A stretch of 64,000 nt of DNA from NCBI GenBank assembly GCA_038049695.1, contig CP142460.1, forward strand, positions 36,552,001 through 36,616,000, read 5' to 3'. Each line of letters starts with the position of its first letter. The stretch's first letter is position 1. The notes under the pieces were generated by a model that saw only the letters and a program-made list of their open reading frames with translations, had not been told where the DNA came from and did not search any database. Made by a program: the position numbers and the translations under genes. The DNA comes from Cinnamomum chago. Its lineage: Eukaryota; Streptophyta; Magnoliopsida; Laurales; Lauraceae. Below, in pieces: positions 1-10,451 of the stretch.

Positions 1-520
1 TGTTTTGAAATTTGGGTTGTGGATATCAACTGGAACGTTGCGTCTCCACGATTTTTGAAATTTTGGGGTTTTGGAAGTATCGAATGGGGTTCGCATCCTT
101 CCGGTTTTGGGTTTTGCAAGTATCGACTGAACGTCGCTTCCCTGCGGTTTTTGAAAAACCATTTTTTTTGTTTAAAGACACGAGGGTCGTAAATTTTGAC
201 TCAAAACCATTTTGGTGGTAAAAGTCGGGGTGGACTAGGGCTGAAATCCCTAGGTCCTGATTTTGTTTCAAACCATGAATTTTGGTTTCAAGGATCGAAA
301 ATTTTGGTCAAGTTTGGGAAGAGGCTCCTAAACTTGGATTTTTGGATTTGCTTTTTTTTTTTTAACAATGAAACGATGAAAGAAACATTGTTTTGAGGGG
401 TTTTTTTTTAGAAATTTCAACAAGAGGATGAAAATTCCTAAAGGAGTGGGTTTGACGAGCAGATACCAAGGAATAGGCTTTGGCCGTGTAGACATTGCTC
501 TGACCCGATGGAAGAAGCCT
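1..520 (-). other. 3' untranslated tail of element G
   Basis: Non-coding stretch downstream of the pol stop codon at 521-523 (minus strand). About three degenerate ~50-bp units share 'ttttggg...aagtatcga...cgtc...gttttt' between 20 and 160, and there are homopolymer T runs at 350-361 and 400-410. No polypurine tract or LTR start is visible, so the 3' LTR lies to the left of the window. Short open frames here lack any recognisable motif. Confidence 0.5.
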
Positions 521-3355
521 TCAAGGGTAGTACTGCTTCAAGAACTTTCCATTGATGGGCAGCATACATCTGTCACCCTCCATGTTTAGAAGAGCGTATG
601 CGCCGTTGGAGAAGACTTTGTCGATGACGAAAGGTCCCTCCCATTTTGGTTCAAATTTGCCTTTGGATTTGTTGGCAAAAACCATTGGTCTTTTTACTGT
701 AAGAACCAAGTCTCCCTTTTTGTAGGCGCGTTGCCTGATCTTCTTGTCAAAAGATCCTGCCATGCGTGCTTGGTAGAGTTCAATGCTTTGTAGAGCTTCG
801 ACTCGTCTCTCATCGAGGTTATCCAGCTCTTGGAGTCTCAATTTGACATTACTTTCTTGCGTCATGTCATTTTGCAGAGATACCCTTAAGGAAGGAATTT
901 GAACTTCCAAAGGGACAACAGCTTCGCATCCATAGACCAAGGAGAATGGTGTGCTATGGGTTGGTCCTCGAACGGTGGTTCGATAGGCCCACAAAGCTTC
1001 AGGCAGTTTGTCGCCCCAATCTCTTTTGTGACTAGAGACCATTTTCTTGAGGATTTTGCAGAGCGTCTTGTTGAAGGCTTCTGCTAGTCCATTCGCCGCC
1101 GGATTGTACGGAGTTGAAGGACAACTTTGGATTTTGTATTTGTCGCAGAACCTGTAGAATCGGTGATCGCGGAACTGTGGTCTGTTATCATGGACGAATC
1201 TTTTAGGTATGCCGAAGCGACAAATGATGTTGGTGCGCAAGAACTGAAGGACTGATGAGGTCTTCATTTCACTAAGCGCGAATGCTTCTGACCACTTGGA
1301 GAAATAATCCGTAGCGGCGAAGATGAAGCGATGACCTTTGCTCGATGGAGGGGAGATAGGACCTATGATGTCCATACCCCAGGCTTCAAAAGGCCATGAA
1401 ATTGCTGTAGGATGTAGCCATTCCGGAGGCATGTGGACATAATCTCCATGAACTTGGCATTGTTGGCAGCGCTTAGCAAATTGCATTGCATCAGCCACCA
1501 TGGTAGGCCAATAATAACCTAACCTTTTTATCTGATCGTAGAGCTTAGGCCCAGCCTGATGGGCTCCACAAAGACCAGCATGTACTTCTTTGAGTGTTCC
1601 CTCCGCCTCTTGTTTTGATAAGCAGCGTAGAAGTACTCCATTGTAGGATTTTCTATACAGCATTTTTGCAGGAATATCCAAATGAAAGTTTGGGGCTAGC
1701 CTTTGGATGCTTACCCGTTCTTTTGGATCTTCAGGTAGGATTCCGAACATTATGTAATCAATGAACGGATCCCTCCAGTCGCCGATCAAAGGTTTAAGGA
1801 CGGAGATCCGACTTCCAACCACTTGGTGGCATTCAGCAACTGCTTGATGTGTGTTGAGAGGAGGGAGAATCCTTTTTTGACACACTGTAACTTGCATGTT
1901 TTCCCCTTCTTGGATTGCCATAGACGCAGCAAGTCCAGCCAGGGCATCTGCACAAATGTTTTCACCTCTGAGGATATGGGTGATGTGACAGATGTCGAAC
2001 TTTTGTCGAAGCGATTGTGCTTTGTTGTAGTAAGGCAACAGATCGGGCTTCCTGATTTCAAATTTATGATTCATCTGGTTGACGATCAGTTGAGAGTCTC
2101 CAAAAGCTTCCAGCGTAGTGATGTCGGATTCAAGGGCGAGTTCCAATCCTACGATGAGGGCTTGGTACTCAGCTGCATTGTTTGAACATGGTTCCAGTAA
2201 CGAGAATGCGTGTGGAATCATGTTTTTGTCGGGACTAACAAAGAGAATGCCAATTCCCGATATTTGATTTCCCTTTTCATTTGTCCTGGTTGCGCCTTTG
2301 AAGTACATGTGCCAGGAAGCATTTGATAAGGAAGTCTCCACACTGTAGACCGATTCGTCTGGGAGGTCATCCCTGAGTGGAGAATCTTTAGGCAATGGAT
2401 GCTCCGCGAGGAAGTCTGCTAGAGCTTGGCCTTTGATTGCTTTTTGTGGTACATACCTACTGTCAAATTGTGACAGGAGGATGGACCATTTTGCCAGTCG
2501 GGCATTGAGAGAACCTGCTTTTGTGACAAGGACCTTTAGGAGGTTGATCCTCGAAATCAGGTACACTGTGTTGGATAGCAGGCAGTGACGCAGTTTTTGT
2601 ACGGCGAACATCACTACCAAGCATTCTTTTTCGACTGGAGAGTAGCGATGCTCTGCACCTATCAACATGCGACTAAGGTAATATAGAGCAGCTTCTTTTC
2701 CCTCGTCATTCTTTTGTGCAAGTAGAGCGCCTAAAGAACAATCAAGGGCTCTTGTGTACAAGAGGAATGGTTTTCCAGTTGTGGGGGCAGCCAACACTGG
2801 AGGTTTAGTCAGGTATGACTTGATGTCCTGGAACGCGGCTTCACATTCAGCATCCCAGACAAAATCGACACCTTTCTTCATTAACCGAGAGAATGGACGA
2901 CACTTCCCTGATAGATTAGAGATGAACCGTCGAATGTATGCCAATCTTCCTTGGAGCCCTTTTAATTGTCTTAGGGTTCTTGGAGATGGCATTTCTAGGA
3001 TAGCCTTGACTTTGATGGGGTCAAGCTCTATGCCAGCTTTCCGTACTACGAATCCTAGAAACTTACCCAATGAAACACCGAAGAAGCATTTGAGGGGATT
3101 CATTCGCAGTTTGTGTTTACGAAGTCGGAGGAAGACTTCTCGAAGATCTTTGAGATGGTCTTCTTTTCTTTTGCTTTTGACGGCGAGGTCGTCGACATAA
3201 CATTCGACCGTCTTGTGCTGCATATCTTGGAATATCTTCATCATAGCCCTCTGATATGTAGCGCCGGCATTCTTCAGACCGAATGGCATGACAGTGTAGC
3301 AATACACGCCAAACGGGGTCCGAAATGCTGTGTGTTTTTCATCTTCATGATGCAT
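521..3355 (-). pseudogene. Element G pol, 3' half: RT palm, RNase H, second RNase H, integrase
   Basis: 944 codons remain open. Residues 1-130 carry the end of the reverse transcriptase with the catalytic YVDD at 53-56. A Ty3/Gypsy RNase H follows at about 195-320 (TRALDCSLGALLAQ). A second RNase H of archaeal type, the Tat hallmark, lies at about 348-480 with AEYQAL, FGDSQLI and CADALAGLA, but its first catalytic Asp is Lys353 (YFKG). The integrase has an HHCC zinc module near 588-640, then core motifs MDIIGP, HDNRPQF and NGLAEAF near 662, 720 and 755, and a C-terminal KWEGPFVI block near 905. The frame does not start naturally here: it is separated from the upstream RT by a one-base frameshift at about 3357-3364. 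This and the Lys353 change indicate a dead copy. There is no chromodomain. Confidence 0.88.
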
Positions 3356-3357
3356 CT

Positions 3358-6300
3358 TTACTGATTGTAGCCAGAGAAGCCATCCATGAATGTCATTAGC
3401 TCGAACCCACAGGTGTTGTCGATCATCACCTCCGGTATAGGGAGCGGGAATTCATCTTTTGGGCATGCATTGTTCAGGTCTCTGTAATCAATGCAGATCC
3501 TGATTTGCCCATTTTTCTTTGTCACGGGGACGATGTTGGCCAACCATTCAGGATGTTGTTCCTCACGGATGAAGCCAACGCTTTTAAGTTTTTGAACTTC
3601 TTGTTCAATTTTTTCCATCACATCAGGACGGAACCTTCTTTGGCCTTGTTTGACAGGCTTGATATCTTTTTGAAGATTGAGTTTGTGGACTGCTATTTTG
3701 GGGTCTAAGCCAGGCATCTCAGCATAAGACCATGCAAAACAATCAACGAACTCATGAAGAAACGCGATATACTCGGGTAACTCATCATCCTTTATATTCT
3801 TGCTTATGAATACAGGACGTGGGTTATCAGGTGTTCCCAAGTCTATCTTTTGAACAGAATCTTCAGTTGGAAGGTTTGAAGGTGGTTCCTCCACAATATT
3901 TTCGAAGGCTTCCAACCCAACAAAGCCTTCTGGAGTTCCAAAGGTATCTACAGACCACGGCTCTGCTTTTGTCCATGGGTCTTCTTGATTGGTACTTTTC
4001 TCAAGATTTGCTATGAGGTGGTCCCACTCACCTGTTGAAACTAGGTCGAAGTAGGGCACTTCCTTTGGAGACAGTGGTTCTTCTGGGTCAGAGAACCGTG
4101 TGTCTGTATTATCGGACAATTCTTCTTCATCATCAGAGGAATCGTACCAATTGGATAGACTTCCTGGATCCTTGACGGTCAACTCTTCAAAGAGATATCC
4201 AGGGAGATCAATGTCTTCATTAATATGAGATGTTGAGGCTTGGTCGACAAGATGACTTTGCGGCCTTTGTGTCAACTGTCTCAAGGAGGCGTCAGGATCA
4301 TACCCTAGCCCATGTGAAGACTTTTCTATGTGGCGGTGGGGTTTCCAACCTTCCAGTTGACTTTTGGTCAGGGTTGGTTCCAATGGCGTGATAATACCAC
4401 GGCCATCTCCCAAACTAATTGGGTTCTGAGCGTCGTAGCCCATTTTCTTCATGATAGCTTGCGCCATTGGACTATACAGGGATAGTTGAGGCATACTTTC
4501 ATTTTGGAAAGCTTCAACCGAAGAATTTGATGAAGAAACTCCCGATTTATGGAAGAAGATTGGCTTTTCTTCTGCTGATGTTGTTGGAACAACGAAGGAA
4601 GCAGATGTCGGATCTTCTATGTCAACGGTTGTCTCCATCGGATTGAGAGCGGGCTGAACTTGTTGATCATCAGCTTGGCTTGACGATGTATCGTCTTCTG
4701 GCTCTGAGTCCGAATTCGTGTCTTGCAAGACAGGCACGAAGGAGACAGCAAACTTGCCCCCAGCCTTTTGTTTTGTCTTCTTTGCTTTGGTGGTGATCAC
4801 CAGAGGCTTTGAAGACTTGAGGGAGACCATGAAGGGAGATTGATTATTCTCTTCGGTTTTGATAGAGGGTTTATTTTCTTCCGGTGATTGCTGAGGAGCC
4901 TTGCCTTTGTCTTTCTGGAGATTTTCGGCAAAGGGTGTTGTTTCTTCCTCCCTTTCTTCTTTTTCATCTTTGTAAATCTGAGCATCTGCGAAATAGACTT
5001 CTTTGCCTTTGAAGGGCTTTTTGTCTGCAAACACTCGATGTATCAAGCCGTCATTGCCAACGAACTTGATGCACTGATGTAAAGTCGAGGGGACAACACC
5101 ATTCTCGTGTATCCAGGGGCGTCCGAGAAGGATGTTGTAGCACGAAGGGGTCTTTATTGCATAGACAGTGACCTCGGAGATAAGATCACCGATTTGCAAC
5201 TTGAACCTGATTTTGCCGATCGACCTTTGAGCGCTGCCATCATATCCAAAGATGGACACAGATGTGTGGCTCAGCTTGCTAGGCGGAATGCCCAGTTCTT
5301 CGAGTGCCGAAGTGGAGATGAGGTTTAGTGCAGAACCTGGATCGATCTGGATTCTGCGTAGTGGTACCTCTTTGATGTACCCGGTGAAGTACAGGGGTCG
5401 GTTGTGCTTTGTCTCGCCTAGCAGGAGGTCTTCCTTGGTGAAGGCGATAGTTGCACTTGCTGCTTTTTGAATCGAGAGGCATTCGATGCAGGATCCCTCA
5501 GTTTTCTTCTTTTCTCCTTTTGAGGGAGTTTTTGATTTTTTGACCCTATAGTCCATTTCAATTTGTAGGACTTGTGGGGCATGTTTATCGACATCCGCAT
5601 CCAGCATTTGTAGTTCTGAAATGAGACTATGACGAGTCTGTGGTGACATTCGTAATAAGTCTAGGATGTGCAGACATGCAGGTATGTGTTTGAAGTGTTG
5701 AATCAAGTCGTACTTGAAAGCCTCCTTGGGGCCTGCATTTTCATTATTCTTGCCACTAGGGGTGTTTACAGCTTGTTTAAATGAAGGATTTACATAAGAA
5801 GCAGAAGGTTGGTTGTAGTTTTCATGGTAATCCCGGCCAGAACGGGTACCTCTACCAACTTCAAGAGCTTCTGGAGAAGGGTCTTTGTTTAGAAGATCAC
5901 CCTCGAGATCGAGGGGTTGTTCCTTCTCATTTGCTGAAGATGTCTCTGTGTCAGCATTGCCATCTTCAGTAATTGTGTTGCATGGAGCATTTTCCGGGAG
6001 CAAGTCCTGAACAGCATCCAGCAACTTTCCTTCTTTATCGAATATTTTGTCGGTCCAGACATCACCGATGAGATCGGGCATTTGGGACCAATTGACTGGA
6101 TTTTCTCTGAAGAAGATTTCACCGGCTGGAATTTCTTCATGGTGATCAGTCGGAAAAGGTTTGAGTTCCGATGTCACTGTTCCAGGAGACGAAGCCTGAG
6201 AAAGTGAGGAATTATCATCCTGAGCTATTGCATTGCAAGTAACTTTGACGGAAGATGCTTCCAAGATGAACTGTTGGGAATCAGATTCGTCCTCAGATGT

Positions 6301-6531
6301 AAAAGGATCATCGATCCAACAGCTTTCTTCATTTTTCACGGTTATCGGAGGAGATTCCTGTAGATTTTCAGGAACTTCCGGTGCTGGGTTGTGACGAAGC
6401 TGATTGATGCGACCTTGTTCTTGCTCTATAGCAAGGTGCTGCAAGATCCTTGCGTATTCATCGAGATCAGGCACGGGAGCCAAATCTTCTTCTTCGTCTG
6501 CTCCTTGTGGTTCAACATGGTTGGGTTCCAC
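3358..6531 (-). pseudogene. Element G gag end / aspartic protease / RT N-terminus
   Basis: 1057 open codons. Residues 1-330 are acidic and low in complexity. The aspartic protease lies near residues 370-490; its active-site region reads IDPGSALN (Asp near 397) where DTG or DSG is usual, and a later ILLGRPW block closes the fold. A Ser/Glu-rich linker follows, with a glycine-rich MGYDAQ...GDGRGI stretch that resembles a G-patch. From about residue 930 the RT fingers appear (RRFRPDVMEKI, GFIREEQHPEW, ICIDYRDLNNACPKDEFPLP), ending in TFMDGFSGYNQ with the first catalytic Asp. The stop after GYNQ is caused by a one-base loss that moves the rest of RT into the next frame. The 5' end also joins the gag frame through a frameshift near 6585-6600. 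Confidence 0.85.
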
Positions 6532-6589
6532 TGGAGTATTTTCTTGGACAGCCTCTTGGTCTTCTTCATCATCAGACCAGGATCCTTGT

Positions 6590-7049
6590 GGCTGTAATGG
6601 GTTATACCAGATACTGGCATAAGATGAGATTCAGGGATCCATTCCTCGTCGGAGAGATATTCTCCTGTTTCGAGGGATTCCTCCCACTCATCGATGTCAC
6701 TGGCGGTGTCACTGGACTCGTATCCATCCATGGGGAATCCGACCACCGAGTTGCAAGAGTATGATGCCCCTTGCATAGTTTCATCTTTGAGGTGTGGTGG
6801 CATGAAATCACCAAGAGTGAATTTTCTTGCTGCCTTTGAAGCCTTAGGAGAGGACTCTTCTGTTGCCCCCAGTGAAGCGGTAGATGAGGTTTCTGCCTTT
6901 TCAGCGACTTCTTGCTTTTTCGGAGCTTTCTCCTGCTGTTTGAGCTTGCAGAGTTGTCTCCTGGTTTGCCTTCGCTGTCGAGCGGTTGGCTTTGTTTTGA
7001 CGACCTCCCAATCTTCATCTTCTAGGATATCGGGGTGTACCCATATGGC
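6590..7049 (-). pseudogene. Element G gag C-terminal continuation after an in-frame TAG
   Basis: The gag frame continues without another stop directly after the TAG at 7050-7052. It begins AIWVHPDILEDEDWEVV, passes a basic Lys/Gln-rich stretch, then KFTLGDFMPPHL and an acidic block (SDIDEWEESLETGEYLSDEE). That order of basic, then hydrophobic, then acidic segments fits the region between nucleocapsid and protease in Tat polyproteins. Near 6585-6600 the coherent reading passes to the frame of the protease ORF (…DEEDQEAVQEN…), so an indel is present there. Continuity past the TAG argues that gag and pol were once one frame. Confidence 0.7.
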
Positions 7050-8108
7050 CTATCCGTCTGATGTTGGATATGGAACCAACTCTTGAGACGTTTGGGTCAT
7101 CTTTATTACCTTGAAGGAAGTAGTGATCTTCTCTTTTGGTGATTTTTGTTTTTGTCCACACGACACCATGTTGACGGAGGCAGACCCATAGTTCTTGTCG
7201 AAGGTAATGACTACGTTTTTCCACATCTCATTTATCTTCTCTCTCACAACAAAGCATTGACTGAGAGGATGCGAGACCATCTGATGGTATGGACAGTACC
7301 GAGGATCGTTGGTTTTGCCAACATCTCCTGGTCTTTTGGGGTTAGGCAAGGTGAGTTTACCGTTTGCGAGAAGTGCCCCAAAGATTTCTTCAACATCTTC
7401 ATCGAACGGGTATTTCTTCTCTACTCGTTCTTTGAAGGCATCAGAGAGTTCAGGCTTTTTACCTGCAGCTTTGTTTTCAGCTTTCCTTGGCTGCTGAGGA
7501 GCTGACTTGGTTTGCACATTGAGAACCTCTTTTTTCTTTGGTTTTGAGGTTGCAATGGCAGTCGGCTCTTTCTTTGATGACTTCTGACTGTTGAGGTCTT
7601 TGATCACCGTTTCAGCTTCCATAGCTGCTTCCAGGAGCTCTCCCAGGTTCTTTGATTTGTTGCCGATGATCATGGAGCGGATTCTTGCTCTCATGTTGTT
7701 TCGGCAGATGTCGACGAATGACGCTTGTGGCAGTACATCGGAGCATTTGTATGCCATTGCCTTCCACTTGTGAATGAAGTCATATGTTAACTCATTCTCT
7801 CCCTGTTTTAGGCTGCAGAGTTGAGCCATAGTAACATGATGATCCTCACCTTTGAAGTGGGTTAGGAAGCGTGTCTCCAGCATGGCCCAATTTTGAATGG
7901 AGTCCTCCGGCAGAGTGGAGTACCAATCAAAGGCCGTACCTTTTAGGGTACTTGCAAAGAGGCGGATCTTGAGGGCATCTTGGTCCGCAATAGCTCCCGT
8001 CAGGATCTTGAAATGGATCACGTGCTGTCTGGCCGAACCCTTCCCCGTATATGTTTGGAGAGTAGGTTGCTTGAATTTTGTAGGGAACGGGACCGAGTCC
8101 ATCCACAA
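7050..8108 (-). pseudogene. Element G gag capsid/nucleocapsid domain
   Basis: 352 codons to a TAG. Residues 25-170 match the plant retrotransposon gag capsid pattern: FKILTGAIADQDALKIRLF, then LKGTAFDWYSTLPEDSI, FLTHFKG and SLKQGENELTYDFIHKWK. Near residue 275 is a CX2HX4HX4C knuckle (CPYHQMVSHPLSQC), the variant usual in Tat gag. The capsid packages the element RNA. The ATG at 8108 is probably internal: the same frame reads upstream through one TAG (8316-8318) into the 413-codon segment. The closing TAG (7050-7052) is followed by in-frame coding, so it looks like a nonsense mutation, not the natural end. Confidence 0.85.
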
Positions 8109-9557
8109 GGGATATGGTGGCTTGATCCCATGCTCCTTTAGTGTATCCTCTTCTTTTGCTTTGGCGAGGATATCGTCAACGTCCTTTTTGGTAAGGGCCC
8201 GTGACTCACTGTTTTCCGCATTTTCCTCGTCGCCTTGATGGCTCGGAGGAGCTTCATTATTTTGTAGACGCTGAAGATTGAGAATTAGGTTCTCTATTAG
8301 AGTCTCTATCCTCTGCTACCCTTGCTCCAGCTGCTGGATGCGTGCGGTTACGTCATCATGCGGCGGAGGTTGCTCAGCATTTGTGACCAAGACGTTCATT
8401 CTTCGAGAGTCGAAAGAGGATACAGTCTTGGTGATTGAGATGGAGCTCATCCTTTTAGATGAAGAGCTCGAAGAGTGGTCACTCCGATGTCCTTGGCTTG
8501 AAGGAGCGGGAGAGTTTTCTTTATGTCTTCGTGTCCGGGAGACGCTGCGAGTCACCGGACGCCTGACATGGATTTTTGTTGCTGACTTCTGGCGTTTTCT
8601 GGTTTTGCCAACCATATGAACAGCAACAACTTGGTCGGGTCTTTCTTTTTCGACCCATTTTTGGGAGACCTGAAGTGCAGAATCCTGGGTTCTTTGCTTC
8701 TCTAGTCTCTTTTGTCGATATGCCGTGCGGCGGCGCATACGACGAGCGATTTGAGCTTCGGTTAGCTCCGGCTGTGCTCTGGCAATGAAGGACGTAGTCC
8801 CTGGTGCGCAGCAGCCGAGCTTGTCTTCTTTGAAGACGGGCAGGGACAGGATCTGGACGCGGTCCTTTGCCTGTCGCTGCGAAGCTTTGAATTTGGCGAG
8901 TTCGGCTCCTGTTGAGAGGAAAGGTCGACTCGCAGGTGTGCAAGCCTTGGCAGGTTCTTGCGGAGGCCTTACGATGCATGATTTGATTTTGGGCTTGTAT
9001 GAGCAAGCCGGCTCGTGCTGAGTTGGTTTTGTTTGGCGGAGGGTGGGCTTCTCCTCTTTCATGTAAGCAAGAGGGTAGAACCGGTTCTCCTTGAGAGGGG
9101 CCAGGTAGGCTGGCTTTGCAGATTTTTGTGACCTTCGCTGTTTGGGTGAAGGCCTTGGAGACCAAGTCTTTGAGCAGACCTGGTTTCTTGCTGGTTGAGG
9201 CTTTGCAGGAGCGCTACGGGCCTCAGGCTTCTTGATGATCGCCCTTGGTATCACTGTAGTGATACGTTGAGGGGCGGTTCTCTGCTTCTTGGCAGGTGCG
9301 GTTTCTTCTGCGGGTAGTGGGAATGGTCCCAATGACCCAAAGACAATGGTCCGGGGAGTAGAGTTTGACCCGGTGTCTTCTGAGTTGCCGAGGGAAATGA
9401 CGCTTCGGCAGCTGGCAGGGCGCTTGTAAGTGCGCTTGGTTTGTTTGTCTTGGAGCATGAGCTGGTACTTGTTCTCATCAAAGGTGATGGTTAATGAAGC
9501 TGTCATTGTTAGTTTTTTGAAAACTTCTGAAACAAGACCATATCCATTAGTAATCAC
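8109..9557 (-). pseudogene. Element G N-terminal gag-linked region
   Basis: A 413-codon open stretch (9557-8316), then a TAG, then 69 more codons in the same frame joining gag. Coding probably starts at the second Met (MTASLTITFDENKY, about 9506), because the first residues do not look structured. The protein is basic and rich in Arg, Lys, Gln and Pro, with no zinc finger or enzymatic motif. The join region (MTARIQQLEQG, TAG, QRIETLIENLI) looks like a coiled coil interrupted by the stop. Such basic N-terminal extensions occur in long Tat gag polyproteins; the function is unknown to me. Confidence 0.65.
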
Positions 9558-9904
9558 AAGAATATAGTGATCATAAATGGAAAATACTATGGTTTCGCCT
9601 CTTCAAGTCGCCCGAGGGGACATGGCCCAGCCCAAGCAACATGAGGAAGGCAGAAAAGCCATAGAGGGCACAATTGTTCTAAACGCAGGTAGGGTCAGCT
9701 CAGAATGAGCGTCCCAGTGACTGCTAGAAGCAATTGTGAAACTTAATTCAAATTACCGAGAAGCAAAGCTCACTCAAGGTAAAATGATATAAGGTTGAGA
9801 TACAAATGTGTCGGTTGCAAATACAGTAGACCCGAAAGGGCGTACTAGCACCGCTAGGCACAAATGTTGCAAATCGCATCCTCGGAAAGGACACGAGATG
9901 GGAT

Positions 9905-10200
9905 TTTTGAAAGGTCAAGATTGGATTCATAGGAGAGAGCAAATGGTATTCCAATCCGAAAATGAGCTCAACATTTCTGCGAGCTCGAAAGTCCGAAAAG
10001 GAAGGAACCAGGATTTCTCAAATGTGAATCCAAAAGTGACGGAAGTTTTTTTTTTGAAAGTGTCAAGATTGGACTTTATAGAAGAGAGCAAATGGTATTC
10101 CAATCCGAAAATTAGTTCAACATTTCTGCGATCTCGAAGTCCGAAAAGGAAGGAACCAGGATTTCTCAAATATGAATCCAAAAATGACAGAAGTTTTTTT
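9905..10200 (-). repeat. Two diverged copies of the leader repeat
   Basis: Two ~147-bp units, near 9905 and 10060, share 'attggatt…agagcaaatggtattccaatccgaaaat' and 'ctcgaaagtccgaaaaggaaggaaccaggatttctc' cores with the main array. They differ at many sites and carry a longer poly-T at their ends. About 250 bp of unrelated sequence separates them from the homogeneous array, so they look like older, unhomogenised flank copies. Confidence 0.75.
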
Positions 10201-10451
10201 TTTGTTCTCTTTTTTTTAGAGATCTTTTTTTTTTTTGAAGAATTCACATAGATTTCCAATTAGATCTTATGAAACCTCAGTGGATAGATCAGCCCCCAGG
10301 TTAGGGTAGGATTACTTAATGAACCCGTTTGGAGGACCCTTGCCTAGAACAGTCTAGCTGTCTCCACACTCTGGACAAGGCTTTTCTTAGATCCACTTTG
10401 GTCAAAGAACGCAATTGGTGCAACCTTAGTGGTTTTTTTTTTGAAAGGTTT

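Noticed and set aside
1823..3364. Plus-strand frames (120, 148, 83 codons) opposite G pol
   Set aside because: Antisense shadows of a clear RT/RNase H/integrase reading on the minus strand.
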